NCBI RefSeq assembly: GCF_016863655.1
Contig: NZ_BOPH01000105.1
Coordinates: 62,001 to 126,000 of the forward strand
Direction: 5' to 3'
DNA from: Virgisporangium ochraceum
Lineage (GTDB): Bacteria > Actinomycetota > Actinomycetes > Mycobacteriales > Micromonosporaceae
Length of the DNA: 64,000 bases
Shown here: positions 8,618-16,147 of the stretch, piece by piece
Layout of the letters: the number at the start of each line of letters is the position of its first letter
Position numbering within the stretch: the stretch's first letter is position 1
Translations under genes and position numbers: made by a program
The notes under the pieces: model-generated
The model's database searches: none
Told to the model about the DNA's origin: nothing
The model's input: the letters and a program-made list of their open reading frames with translations, nothing else

Positions 8618-9415
8618 ATGACGAGTGCGTTGGAGGAACTGGCGACCGTACCGATGGCAGATCGCGACAAGAGTTGGATGTACCGGCTGGCCGGACTTCC
8701 GGCTGCGCTGGCCCGAGCTGGGCAGCCGCCGCCGTCACCGGGCGACCACGACGCGGTGATCATGGCCACCGCTGCGGTCCAGCCGCGCCTGTTCGACGAT
8801 CAGGGCAGGCTGATCGGGCAGGCGATCGCGCGTGCCCGGGAGGCCGATGACCACGCCCTGGCCGACCGGTACCTGCAGATCGCGATGTCGGTGGTCGCGG
8901 CGCGGCTCGGTGGGATGGCGATGCCCGCGGACCTGCGGGCAATGGCCCTGCTGGACTGGGGTCCACCGCCGCATCTGTGGCAGATCCTCGAACGGACGGT
9001 CACGGACAACGGCGATCCCGGATCAGTCAACGACGGGGCGGCCGGGGTCGCCGACCGGGAGCTGCTTCGGCACTCCGCGATGGTCGCGAGCGGAGCACAG
9101 GTCAGCAGCATCGGGTACTGGCTGCATCCGGACGAGCCGGCGCGGGAGTTCACCCCCATCATCGAGATCGGCGACGATCCATGGGAATGGCGCATCCTCG
9201 CGACCGGCTGCACCCTCGTCGAGGCGATGATCTGGCACTTCTGCCGGCGCGACGACGAGTACGACGACGTGATGTTCGAGGAGTACGCGGAGCCGCTCCG
9301 CAGCCACGGCGTGCCGGTCGTCCGTCGCGGTGATCCGCTGGGCGTGGTGAGCGTGGACCCGTACGACCTGTGGGAGCAGACCTACGAGGCCGCCCTCAAG
9401 AACTCACCCGAGTAG
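8618..9415 (+). CDS. Hypothetical protein, 265 residues
   Basis: A soluble acidic protein with good actinomycete codon bias. Two in-frame ATGs upstream (8591, 8606) are possible but have no better ribosome site; ATG 8618 gives M-T-S-A-L-E-E-L. The N-terminal half is helical and Ala-rich. The C-terminal part is rich in Trp, Glu and Asp (G-D-D-P-W-E-W-R; W-H-F-C-R-R-D-D-E-Y-D-D). No domain was recognised and there is no signal peptide or membrane helix. It is not obviously part of an operon. Confidence 0.6.
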   Translation: MTSALEELATVPMADRDKSWMYRLAGLPAALARAGQPPPSPGDHDAVIMATAAVQPRLFDDQGRLIGQAIARAREADDHALADRYLQIAMSVVAARLGGMAMPADLRAMALLDWGPPPHLWQILERTVTDNGDPGSVNDGAAGVADRELLRHSAMVASGAQVSSIGYWLHPDEPAREFTPIIEIGDDPWEWRILATGCTLVEAMIWHFCRRDDEYDDVMFEEYAEPLRSHGVPVVRRGDPLGVVSVDPYDLWEQTYEAALKNSPE

Positions 9416-9573
9416 TAGGTGGCAGCTGCCGCAGCATGATCACCGCGCATTTCCAGAGCGCGGCCAAGATTGAAAAGGCGCCATCGACACCGGACTCCAC
9501 TGCCCGCCGCAACCCACGTTTCCGCCGCGTCGAGATCGCCCCGCATCGCCAGCAGTGCGCCCAGGGCGCTCAT
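9382..9573 (-). pseudogene. TPR-repeat protein fragment
   Basis: A 63-residue open frame reads M-S-A-L-G-A-L-L-A-M-R-G-D-L-D-A-A-E and then L-F-N-L-G-R-A-L-E-M-R-G-D-H-A-A-A. That is two tetratricopeptide-like helices of the kind found at the end of large actinobacterial regulators or NB-ARC proteins. There is no start region, and the frame overlaps the 3' end of the gene at 8618-9415 on the other strand. It is most likely the broken C-terminus of a lost gene. Confidence 0.45.
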
Positions 9574-10380
9574 CGCCGTCCCGTCGCGTCTCCGCCCGGC
9601 ATCTGGCCGTGGTCAGCCTGGACGAGCTTGTCGTGTGTGACCGGCGGGGCCGGCGGATCTGGCGGCGTGAACTCGCCATCGAACGGGCCGGTCGTCGCTG
9701 CGAACCCAACTGCCATCTCGATACCCGCGCGGTGTGCTGAGGGTGTGCCTGCCCACCGGAGACCACCTGGTCACGACGCTGTAACCGGGGGCGAGATCGA
9801 TCGCGTCATGCTCGACTCGTCCGTCGGAGCCGGCCACTTATGGCCCCATCCGATCGGCGCCGGCTCGGGCTGTATGTGGCAATGGCGCAGGACACATCAT
9901 TGAGCCGCCTGGCGTGGCTGGAGGACCGGCGGATCACCGGACGCAACCTCCCCGGCGGCTTCCTTCACCGGCTTCACCTCCAGCGGCGACCGCTACCTGG
10001 CCATGCTCCACGATGACAACCGGATCTCCATCCGTGACCTGCACACCGGGGAAGCGATCGTCACCCGGCACACGGCCGACCTGACAGGCCACCACCCCGA
10101 CGACCGACCGGTCATGGAGACGGCCGCACTGGTCAGCGACGAGTTCGTCCTCCACGCCGTCGTCGCCGGGGACGGGCATGAGGAACACGTGCTGCTGTCG
10201 ACCCGGACCCTCGCCCGCGCAACCGGCCTCTACTACGGGGTGCCCATGACGCACAACTCCATAGCCGCCACCGACGGCCACGGCCGCTGGATCACCTCCA
10301 ACCACCGCGACGACACACTGCGGCTCTCGCAGTTGCCCGACCCCGTCGACGCCACACCGGAACAGCGGCAGCTCTGGTGA
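9555..10380 (+). pseudogene. Decayed beta-propeller (WD-like) protein
   Basis: Several frames in succession encode propeller-blade-like strings. H-L-A-V-V-S-L-D-E-L-V-V-C-D-R-R-G-R lies near 9605-9660 in one frame. F-T-G-F-T-S-S-G-D-R-Y-L-A-M-L-H-D-D-N, then R-I-S-I-R-D-L-H-T-G-E-A, lies from about 9965 in another. A clean C-terminal stretch of 125 residues runs 10003-10380. Stops and frame changes around 9740 and 9903 break the gene. The open C-terminal part alone could still be expressed, but the order of fragments fits one decayed repeat protein. Confidence 0.5.
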
Positions 10381-10390
10381 ACCGCGCCCG

Positions 10391-10990
10391 CTAAGGACAG
10401 TCCGAGGCGAGGGCGTGCAGCCGGTCGAACGCGCGACGCAGAGCCGGTAGCAGGGCGGTCGCGTCGTCGCCCGCCAGCCGGTACGCGGTCAGGAAGCAGC
10501 CGATGCCCAGGCCGGCGGCGAGCGCGGCGATCTCCCTGTCGGCTCCGCGCCCGGTCAGCAGGTTCGCGAGTTCGTCGGTCAGGTGGTCGAGCTTGCGGCG
10601 CATCCGGTCCGCGAGTTCGGGGTGGGCGGCGAGGAGCCGCGTGTAGACCCCGTAGCGGGCCGGGTCGCCGACGACGTCGTCGCTGACCGCCAGCACGACC
10701 TCGGCGACGACGCGCAGTGCCGCGGGCAGACTGTCGACGGGTGGGCCGCCGGCCGCCCCGACGACCGCCATCCGCTCGGCGTGCCGCTGCTCGTCGGCGA
10801 ATACGACCTCTCGTTTGTCGCCGAAGTAGCGGAAGAACGTCGTGCGTCCGACCTCCGCGCGTGCGGCGATATCGGTGACGGTCACAGCGTCGAACCCGCG
10901 CTCCGCGAACAGCGCGTACGCCGCCTCGACGATCTGCTCCCTGGCCCGTTGCTGCTTACGGGCGCGAAGGCCGGGGTCGGTCATGCCCAC
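10391..10990 (-). CDS. TetR family transcriptional regulator
   Basis: 199 residues. The N-terminal helix-turn-helix has I-V-E-A-A-Y-A-L-F-A-E-R-G-F-D-A-V-T-V, then R-T-T-F-F-R-Y-F-G-D-K-R-E. The C-terminal ligand domain is helical and Ala/Leu-rich. ATG 10990 and ATG 10984 are both possible starts. It is divergent from an SDR gene; the 72-bp gap holds two overlapping palindromes, so autorepression and control of the reductase are likely. The inducer is unknown. Confidence 0.9.
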   Translation of the reverse strand: MGMTDPGLRARKQQRAREQIVEAAYALFAERGFDAVTVTDIAARAEVGRTTFFRYFGDKREVVFADEQRHAERMAVVGAAGGPPVDSLPAALRVVAEVVLAVSDDVVGDPARYGVYTRLLAAHPELADRMRRKLDHLTDELANLLTGRGADREIAALAAGLGIGCFLTAYRLAGDDATALLPALRRAFDRLHALASDCP

Positions 10991-11011
10991 AGCCTAGCGG
11001 AGCGGGACGAG

Positions 11012-11033
11012 GTACCGTACGGTACTGAGTACC
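11012..11033. promoter_or_regulatory. Overlapping palindromes, probable TetR operator
   Basis: GTACCGTACGGTAC (11012-11025) is a perfect 14-bp palindrome. It overlaps GGTAC-TGA-GTACC (11021-11033). Both lie midway between the divergent TetR and SDR starts. Confidence 0.65.
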
Positions 11034-11062
11034 AAATGGAATTCAGTCCTGGGGAGGACAAC

Positions 11063-11992
11063 GTGGACCGAACGATGCTCATGACCGGCGCGAGCCGCGG
11101 GATCGGCCGGCATGCCGCCGAGCACATGCTGCGCGCCGATCCGGACCTCCACCTGATCGTCGTCGCACGCGGCCGCGACACCGCGACGCTGCCGGGTGAA
11201 CTGGCCGCGGCCTCGGGCAACCGGCACGTGCGCGCGATCGGCGCCGACCTGGCGTCGCTCGCCGACGTGCGGGCGGTCGTCGCCGAGGTGACCGCGGCGC
11301 TCGACGCCGGCACGACCCCGCCGCTGTACGGCCTCGTCGCCAACGCCGGCATCCAGCGCACCTCGACCACCGAGGCGACCTCCGACGGCTTCGAGACGAC
11401 GTTCGCCGTCAACGTCCTGGCCAACTACCTCCTGGTGCGGCTCCTCGCCGACCGGTTCACGGCTCCGGGCCGGATCGTCGTCACCAGCAGCGACACCCAT
11501 GCGGGAGCCGGGGCGCCCCTCGTACCCAAGGCACGATGGGCCGACGTGGCGACGCTCGCCAGGCCCGGCACCGGTCCCACCGCGGCGTCGGCGACCGAAG
11601 GGCGCCGTGCGTACTCAACGAGCAAGCTCGGCGTCATCTACCTCGTCCACGCGCTCGCCCGCCGCCTGCCGGCGGGCGTCGACGCCTACGCCTTCAACCC
11701 GGGCCTGGTGCCCGGTACGGACCTCGCGCGCGACGCCGGCCCGGTGACACGCGGCCTGTTCCGGGCGCTCGCCCCGGTGTTGACGCTGCTGCCGTTCGCA
11801 CAACGCGCCCGCGACGCCGGCGACCAGCTCGCCGCCGCCGCGACCGGGCCACGGCCGGGCGACTCGGGCGCCTACCTCGACCGCTCGCGTGCCGGCCGCT
11901 CCTCCCCCGAGTCCTACGACCCGGTTCGCGAGGAGGCATTGTGGCGTGACTGCGCATCGCTGGTCGGCCTCCCCGCGGACCAGCCCGCCTGA
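11063..11992 (+). CDS. Short-chain dehydrogenase/reductase (WW-oxidoreductase/protochlorophyllide reductase-like)
   Basis: 309 residues. GTG 11063 follows GGGGAGG by 6 bp, which fixes the start against a much longer open frame. It has a Rossmann T-G-A-S-R-G-I-G at residues ~7-14, the structural N-A-G at ~93, an S-S catalytic serine region and the Y-S-T-S-K active site. Length and the long C-terminal part resemble the RDH/WWOX-type classical SDRs that reduce hydrophobic carbonyls with NADP(H). It is divergent from a TetR gene and probably induced by the compound it reduces. The substrate is unknown. Confidence 0.85.
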   Translation: MDRTMLMTGASRGIGRHAAEHMLRADPDLHLIVVARGRDTATLPGELAAASGNRHVRAIGADLASLADVRAVVAEVTAALDAGTTPPLYGLVANAGIQRTSTTEATSDGFETTFAVNVLANYLLVRLLADRFTAPGRIVVTSSDTHAGAGAPLVPKARWADVATLARPGTGPTAASATEGRRAYSTSKLGVIYLVHALARRLPAGVDAYAFNPGLVPGTDLARDAGPVTRGLFRALAPVLTLLPFAQRARDAGDQLAAAATGPRPGDSGAYLDRSRAGRSSPESYDPVREEALWRDCASLVGLPADQPA

Positions 11993-12149
11993 GCTCGACA
12001 GTCGCTGGAACTGTCCGGGGTCAGGCCCCAATGCCACGTAGTTAATGGTGGCGGTGGATGGACGGTGAGATCACGCGCGATGCTCTTTGGTGAGCGTGGC
12101 CCGGCTGGGGCATTGAAATGCAAACCCAGAGCGGTTCAGGTTGGGCAGG

Positions 12150-12713
12150 TCAAACCCAGTCCCAGAGTTGATTGGTGGCGTTGGGGATCCAAGGCCACAT
12201 TTGAGCTCTTACGCCGTTGTTGTAGCGGTCGGGTCCTGAAATGTCGACGTCGATGACGTAGGTGGTGTTGGCCAATGGGCTGAGATCGAACTTGTCTCCC
12301 GGTCCTGTCAAGGTCCAGATCGCGTTGGCATCGAGCCAACTCGGATCGCAGTCCCATAGCTGAACCTTGGCTCCGTTCGGAAAACTGCCGCCGCTGTTAT
12401 CGGCGTTGAGGCAGCGTCCGAAACGTTCATTTACGACGTGGTACCAGCCGTATCTGCCGGGCACTGGAACAAATCTCCACTTCTGGTGCCGGCCATTGTT
12501 GCTGATGTTGCAGTCCCAGAGGTGAACTTTATTCCCATTTCCACCGCCGCCCGTGAGGTCAGCATCGAGGCACCTCTGGTTGAAGTGACTCTTGATCCAG
12601 ACAGCGACGGAAGGTGGCTCGGCGGCCCGAGCCGGATCCCCGTGCGCAATGACGACGACGCCGGTGGTGACGAGCAGGAGACTTGCGGCCATCGCGACGG
12701 TTCTGAGACGCAT
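12150..12713 (-). CDS. Secreted ricin-type beta-trefoil lectin domain protein
   Basis: 187 residues with a clear signal peptide (M-R-L-R-T-V, hydrophobic core, A-R-A-A cleavage near 31). The rest is a single RICIN domain: F-N-Q-R-C-L-D-A-D-L, K-V-H-L-W-D-C, then R-C-L-N-A-D-N-S-G, K-V-Q-L-W-D-C, and a third degenerate repeat Q-M-W-P-W-I-P-N-A-T-N-Q-L-W-D-W. The Q-L-W and C-L-D signatures are canonical. It is probably an extracellular glycan-binding protein without a catalytic partner. GGAGGG precedes the ATG, which overlaps the stop of a decayed frame upstream (TGATG). Confidence 0.85.
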   Translation of the reverse strand: MRLRTVAMAASLLLVTTGVVVIAHGDPARAAEPPSVAVWIKSHFNQRCLDADLTGGGGNGNKVHLWDCNISNNGRHQKWRFVPVPGRYGWYHVVNERFGRCLNADNSGGSFPNGAKVQLWDCDPSWLDANAIWTLTGPGDKFDLSPLANTTYVIDVDISGPDRYNNGVRAQMWPWIPNATNQLWDWV

Positions 12714-13096
12714 CAGGTTCCCTCCATCAGGTCATGCCGAACCGCTTCGGAACCACACCGAGCGTTCCCGCTTCCCGTGGACGCGACAAGGCAAGTGGTA
12801 GGCAACCCATCGGCAACTGCTGGTCGGTTGAATCTGACGGCGGCGGCCAGCTTCCTGACCATCGCGCCGGCAACCAGGGCGGTCGCCGCCGGCAGGTTGA
12901 ACAGCGCTGTCCCGGCGGAGCCCGGGTCCAGGTCGTGAAAGACCCCGAGTGGGACGGCGGCGTTCTTGCCCTGGGCATCCGTCGGTCAATGGGCCTCGTC
13001 GGCGAGGATGGGTTCTGCCCACGCAGCGTGGGTGAAATCCCATGTCCACGTGATCTCGGCGGATGGGTCTGCCGACTCCCGTGCCACAAGTAACTG
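12713..13096 (-). pseudogene. Remnant reading frame with one internal stop
   Basis: One minus-strand frame reads V-A-R-E-S-A-D-P-S-A-E-I-T-W-T-W-D-F-T-H-A-A-W-A-E-P-I-L. After a TGA at about 12988, in the same frame, it continues with D-A-Q-G-K-N-A-A-V-P-L-G-V-F-H-D-L-D-P-G and F-N-L-P-A-A-T-A-L-V-A-G. The composition is protein-like and the frame ends exactly at the lectin start. I do not recognise the family. A TGG-to-TGA nonsense change in a small gene would explain it. Confidence 0.35.
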
Positions 13097-13105
13097 CCGG
13101 TGACG

Positions 13106-14080
13106 TCAGGCTCTGACTGCTGCCCAGGCATCGAAGAAGCCAACCAGTGGCGGGGAGAAGTACGCCTCTTCGTCCGCCCAGATCCGTTGGTATCCCATGT
13201 CGATGATCCCGGGGGCGTTGTCGCGTAACGCCCGGGCGGTCTCGCCCGGGATGCAATTGCCGGTGACGTCGAGCCGGCGAAGATGGCTGAAGGCCTGCCA
13301 GCGGTCGTGCAGCAGCGTCGCCTCGGCCGCGCCCAGCACACCGAACCGCAGGCTCAGCGACTCCAACCGGGCGATGAGCGGACTGTCGGCGAGCACCTCG
13401 ATCAGTCCTTCGTCCAGGTCGCACACAACAACGAGATGTCGCAGGTTGGCAAACCCGGTACTGGTAAGCAACGGAACCAGGTCCTGTGCCGAGCCATCCC
13501 ATTGGTACCGGAAAGCTCCGAGCCACAGGTCGAGCGACTCCAGCCGAGGGAATGAGCCCGCGCCGAGATCGGCGACCAGCGCCGGATCCAGCGCCGTGTC
13601 GCGCAGGACCAGCCGACGCAGATTTCTCATCTCCGGAAGCGGACCTGTCCGCTCGACGGCACTGCATTGGACGACCAGCGTCTCGGACTCCGGCACCGCG
13701 TCGAGTAGCTGATCGAATCGCAGGTTCAGGCTCCACGACGATCCGTCGCGCCACCGTTCGTCAGGAATGTGGGAACCGCGGTCGAAGTCGGGAAAGGTGA
13801 GGGCACCCAGGCCCAGGTGCCGTATCCGCGGCCGGTGCCGGGCCAGCACGTCCACGACCCCGTCGAACCAACCGTGGTGCACACGGCTGGTCGTCACCAG
13901 GAACTCCGTGAGGACGCGCCCAGGGTTGGCGCGCAGCCAGCCATCGACGGCGGCCGCGCAATGATCGTCACTGACTTCGTGGCCGTTCACGATGCCCGAC
14001 CGACCACACTCCAGCGTCAGATGCAACTTCGTGTTCAGGCTGCGGTCGTCGACGTAGACGACGTGGTTGCACTCGAACAC
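13106..14080 (-). CDS. Leucine-rich-repeat protein, STM4015-like
   Basis: 324 residues. After an N-terminal beta-rich part, irregular leucine-rich repeats follow: M-R-N-L-R-R-L-V-L-R-D-T-A-L; F-P-R-L-E-S-L-D-L-W-L-G; F-A-N-L-R-H-L-V-V-V-C-D-L; I-A-R-L-E-S-L-S-L-R-F-G; F-S-H-L-R-R-L-D-V-T-G-N. This layout resembles the STM4015 family, which occurs in actinomycetes as stand-alone LRR proteins, often among hypothetical genes. It is probably cytoplasmic. Function is unknown; the repeats suggest protein binding. Confidence 0.7.
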   Translation of the reverse strand: MFECNHVVYVDDRSLNTKLHLTLECGRSGIVNGHEVSDDHCAAAVDGWLRANPGRVLTEFLVTTSRVHHGWFDGVVDVLARHRPRIRHLGLGALTFPDFDRGSHIPDERWRDGSSWSLNLRFDQLLDAVPESETLVVQCSAVERTGPLPEMRNLRRLVLRDTALDPALVADLGAGSFPRLESLDLWLGAFRYQWDGSAQDLVPLLTSTGFANLRHLVVVCDLDEGLIEVLADSPLIARLESLSLRFGVLGAAEATLLHDRWQAFSHLRRLDVTGNCIPGETARALRDNAPGIIDMGYQRIWADEEAYFSPPLVGFFDAWAAVRA

Positions 14081-14523
14081 GCCCCAGAACCTATCGGGCG
14101 CTGCCGGCGCACTGTTCGTCGAGGGCCGCAGCCGGCCGCTTCCAACGCCTCATCGACCGCGTGAGTGAACAACCTCGCCGGCTGCCCCGACACCCGAACA
14201 CGTGGGGAAGCCCGCGATCAGGGTCCGGATCTCTTGGGAGATCCGGTCGGCTCGACGTCCCCACCGGCACCGATGCCGGGGGCATCTCATCGCAGCACCC
14301 CTCTGGCCGATGCAACATGAGTCCACCGGCATCCCGCCGGAGGCCCTCGACCTGCTCGACGGCGTGGTGGAGACCGCCCCCGCCACTCGCGGCAATGAGG
14401 GCGTCGAAGTGATCAGAACGGCCGCGCTGTCCGCGGCAGATCCGCGCAGCCGATCGATGCGCACCGGCGGACCGCTGTCATCTCTCTGAAATGCCGATGT
14501 CAGCAGCCGCCTAGGATATCGAC
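14081..14523. other. Intergenic region between divergent genes
   Basis: 443 bp. A plus-strand stretch near 14322-14480 reads E-S-T-G-I-P-P-E-A-L-D-L-L-D-G-V-V-E-T and has protein-like composition, but no start or known domain. It may be a gene remnant. No other structure was seen. Confidence 0.35.
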
Positions 14524-15465
14524 GTGCGGCTCATGCTCACCGGCGCAACCGGCAACGTCGGCTCGCGCACCCTGCCGGCCCTGCTCGCCGCAGGCCACGA
14601 CGTTCGGTGCCTGATTCCGGACACCCCGGCCCAACGCCGCGCAGCGCGCCGCCTGCCGCGCGATGCCGAGCTGCGTTGGGGCGATGTGCGCGACGCTGCC
14701 GCGGTACGCGACGCGTGCGAAGGCGTCGAGGCGGTCGTCCACCTCGCCGCGGTCATCCCACCAACCAGCGAGGAACAGCCCGACCTCGCCCGCGAGGTCA
14801 ACGTCGGCGGTACCGTCAACGTCGTCGCCGCCCGGCCGCAGCGACTGCTGTTCGCCTCCACCCTCGACGTCCACGGCCGCACCCAGGACCGCCCGCCGCC
14901 GCGGAGGGTCGACGACCCGCTCGTCGCGACCGACGCCTACACGGCACACAAGATCGAGTGCGAGAACCTCGTCCGTGACAGCGACCTCGAGTGGTGCATC
15001 CTGCGCCTGGCCGACGTGCCGGTGCTCGGGCCGCGGCCACCCCACCCGATCATGTTCGAGATCGGGCTGGACAACCGGATCGAGTCTGTCCACGTCGCCG
15101 ATGTCGCCACCGCCATCACCAACGCGCTGCACACTCCGGCCGCATGGGGCCGCACGCTTTTCATCGGCGGTGGACCGACGTGCCAACTGACCTACCGGGA
15201 GTTCCTCACCCGGATGTTGGCCGCCTCAGGTCTTCCGCCACTGCCCGACTCCGCGTTCAGCACCGCCGAATATGTCACCGACTGGCTCGACACGGTCGAC
15301 AGCGAGGCGCTGCTGCAGTACCAGCGGCACACGTTCGACGACATCCTCACGGCAGTCCGGGCCGGCCTGGGCTGGCGGCGCTACCTGGCCAGGCTGGCCA
15401 GCCCCATCGTCCGCGCATCGCTGCTGCGCATGTCGCCGTACTACAACTCGGCCCAGGTGCAGTAG
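14524..15465 (+). CDS. NAD-dependent epimerase/dehydratase family protein (extended SDR)
   Basis: 313 residues from GTG 14524. The Rossmann motif T-G-A-T-G-N-V-G-S is at the N-terminus. D-V-R-D marks the adenine-binding acidic region, V-V-H-L-A-A follows strand 4, and Y-T-A-H-K is the catalytic Tyr-Lys pair. V-H-V-A-D-V-A-T-A is the usual extended-SDR segment. The C-terminal ~90 residues are helical. It is probably a nucleotide-sugar or sterol-like epimerase/reductase; the substrate cannot be told. A decayed NmrA-like gene follows directly. Confidence 0.82.
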   Translation: MRLMLTGATGNVGSRTLPALLAAGHDVRCLIPDTPAQRRAARRLPRDAELRWGDVRDAAAVRDACEGVEAVVHLAAVIPPTSEEQPDLAREVNVGGTVNVVAARPQRLLFASTLDVHGRTQDRPPPRRVDDPLVATDAYTAHKIECENLVRDSDLEWCILRLADVPVLGPRPPHPIMFEIGLDNRIESVHVADVATAITNALHTPAAWGRTLFIGGGPTCQLTYREFLTRMLAASGLPPLPDSAFSTAEYVTDWLDTVDSEALLQYQRHTFDDILTAVRAGLGWRRYLARLASPIVRASLLRMSPYYNSAQVQ

Positions 15466-15889
15466 CGGCCCCGAAGCGTCGGAGCCCGCGGCATCGAGCT
15501 CCCTACCGCCTGCGGCAGTCCGGCCTGCGTGCCACGGTGGTCCGCCCGACCGCCTTCATGGAGAGCTTCGCGCTCGTACCGATGTCCGTGGAGGACGGCG
15601 AGTTCGTGCTGACGATGCCGCTGCTGGACGGCGTCGGCCTCAAGCTGGTCGCGCTCAGATCGCCGTCGCGTTCGGCGCCCACGCCGGGCTGCCGGCACGC
15701 TACGAGGCCTTGCCGCTGGACGTCGTCAGCGACGCCGAGAACCGGGCGATGTTCAGTTGGTTCGCGCAGGCGGCCACGTATCCGGCAGACCTCGCAGCGG
15801 TGAGGGAGATCGAGCCGACCGTCTGGGGTCTGCCCGAATGGATCCGCGCCTCCGGATGGACCGCGCCCGCGGACAGCGGCCGTCGCTGA
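15466..15889 (+). pseudogene. NmrA-like NAD(P)-binding protein, 3' relic with frameshift
   Basis: One frame gives S-G-L-R-A-T-V-V-R-P-T-A-F-M-E-S-F-A (about 15510-15570), the end of the Rossmann part of NmrA/HSCARG-type proteins. After a frame change near 15660 another frame gives the C-terminal block A-L-P-L-D-V-V-S-D-A-E-N-R-A-M-F-S-W-F. The N-terminal nucleotide-binding half and an internal segment are missing. Confidence 0.65.
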
Positions 15890-16147
15890 GCAGCACATGG
15901 GAGCCGCGTCGCCTGCCCGCCCACGCCGCTCGAGTGCCGCATGATTACTCGGCCGTCTCCCCCAACCCGGGCTGCCGACGCGTGGATCGTCGACCCACCG
16001 GACGTGGTGTGGACCCAGCACCGGACTCGACCTGGCCATCTGCAAACGAATCACCGGACGCCACGGCCCACGCCCGCAGGCACCTGTACACCTCGACGAA
16101 AGTCGCCATGCAGCGGCTCCCTTGTCCCCGGGGCGATACCATAAGAT
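15890..16147. other. Short intergenic region
   Basis: 258 bp before the lipoprotein gene, presumably containing its promoter. No operator or terminator could be recognised. Confidence 0.35.

Noticed and set aside
12734..13093. 119-residue plus-strand ORF
   Set aside because: Antisense to the more protein-like minus-strand remnant; no ribosome site or motif.
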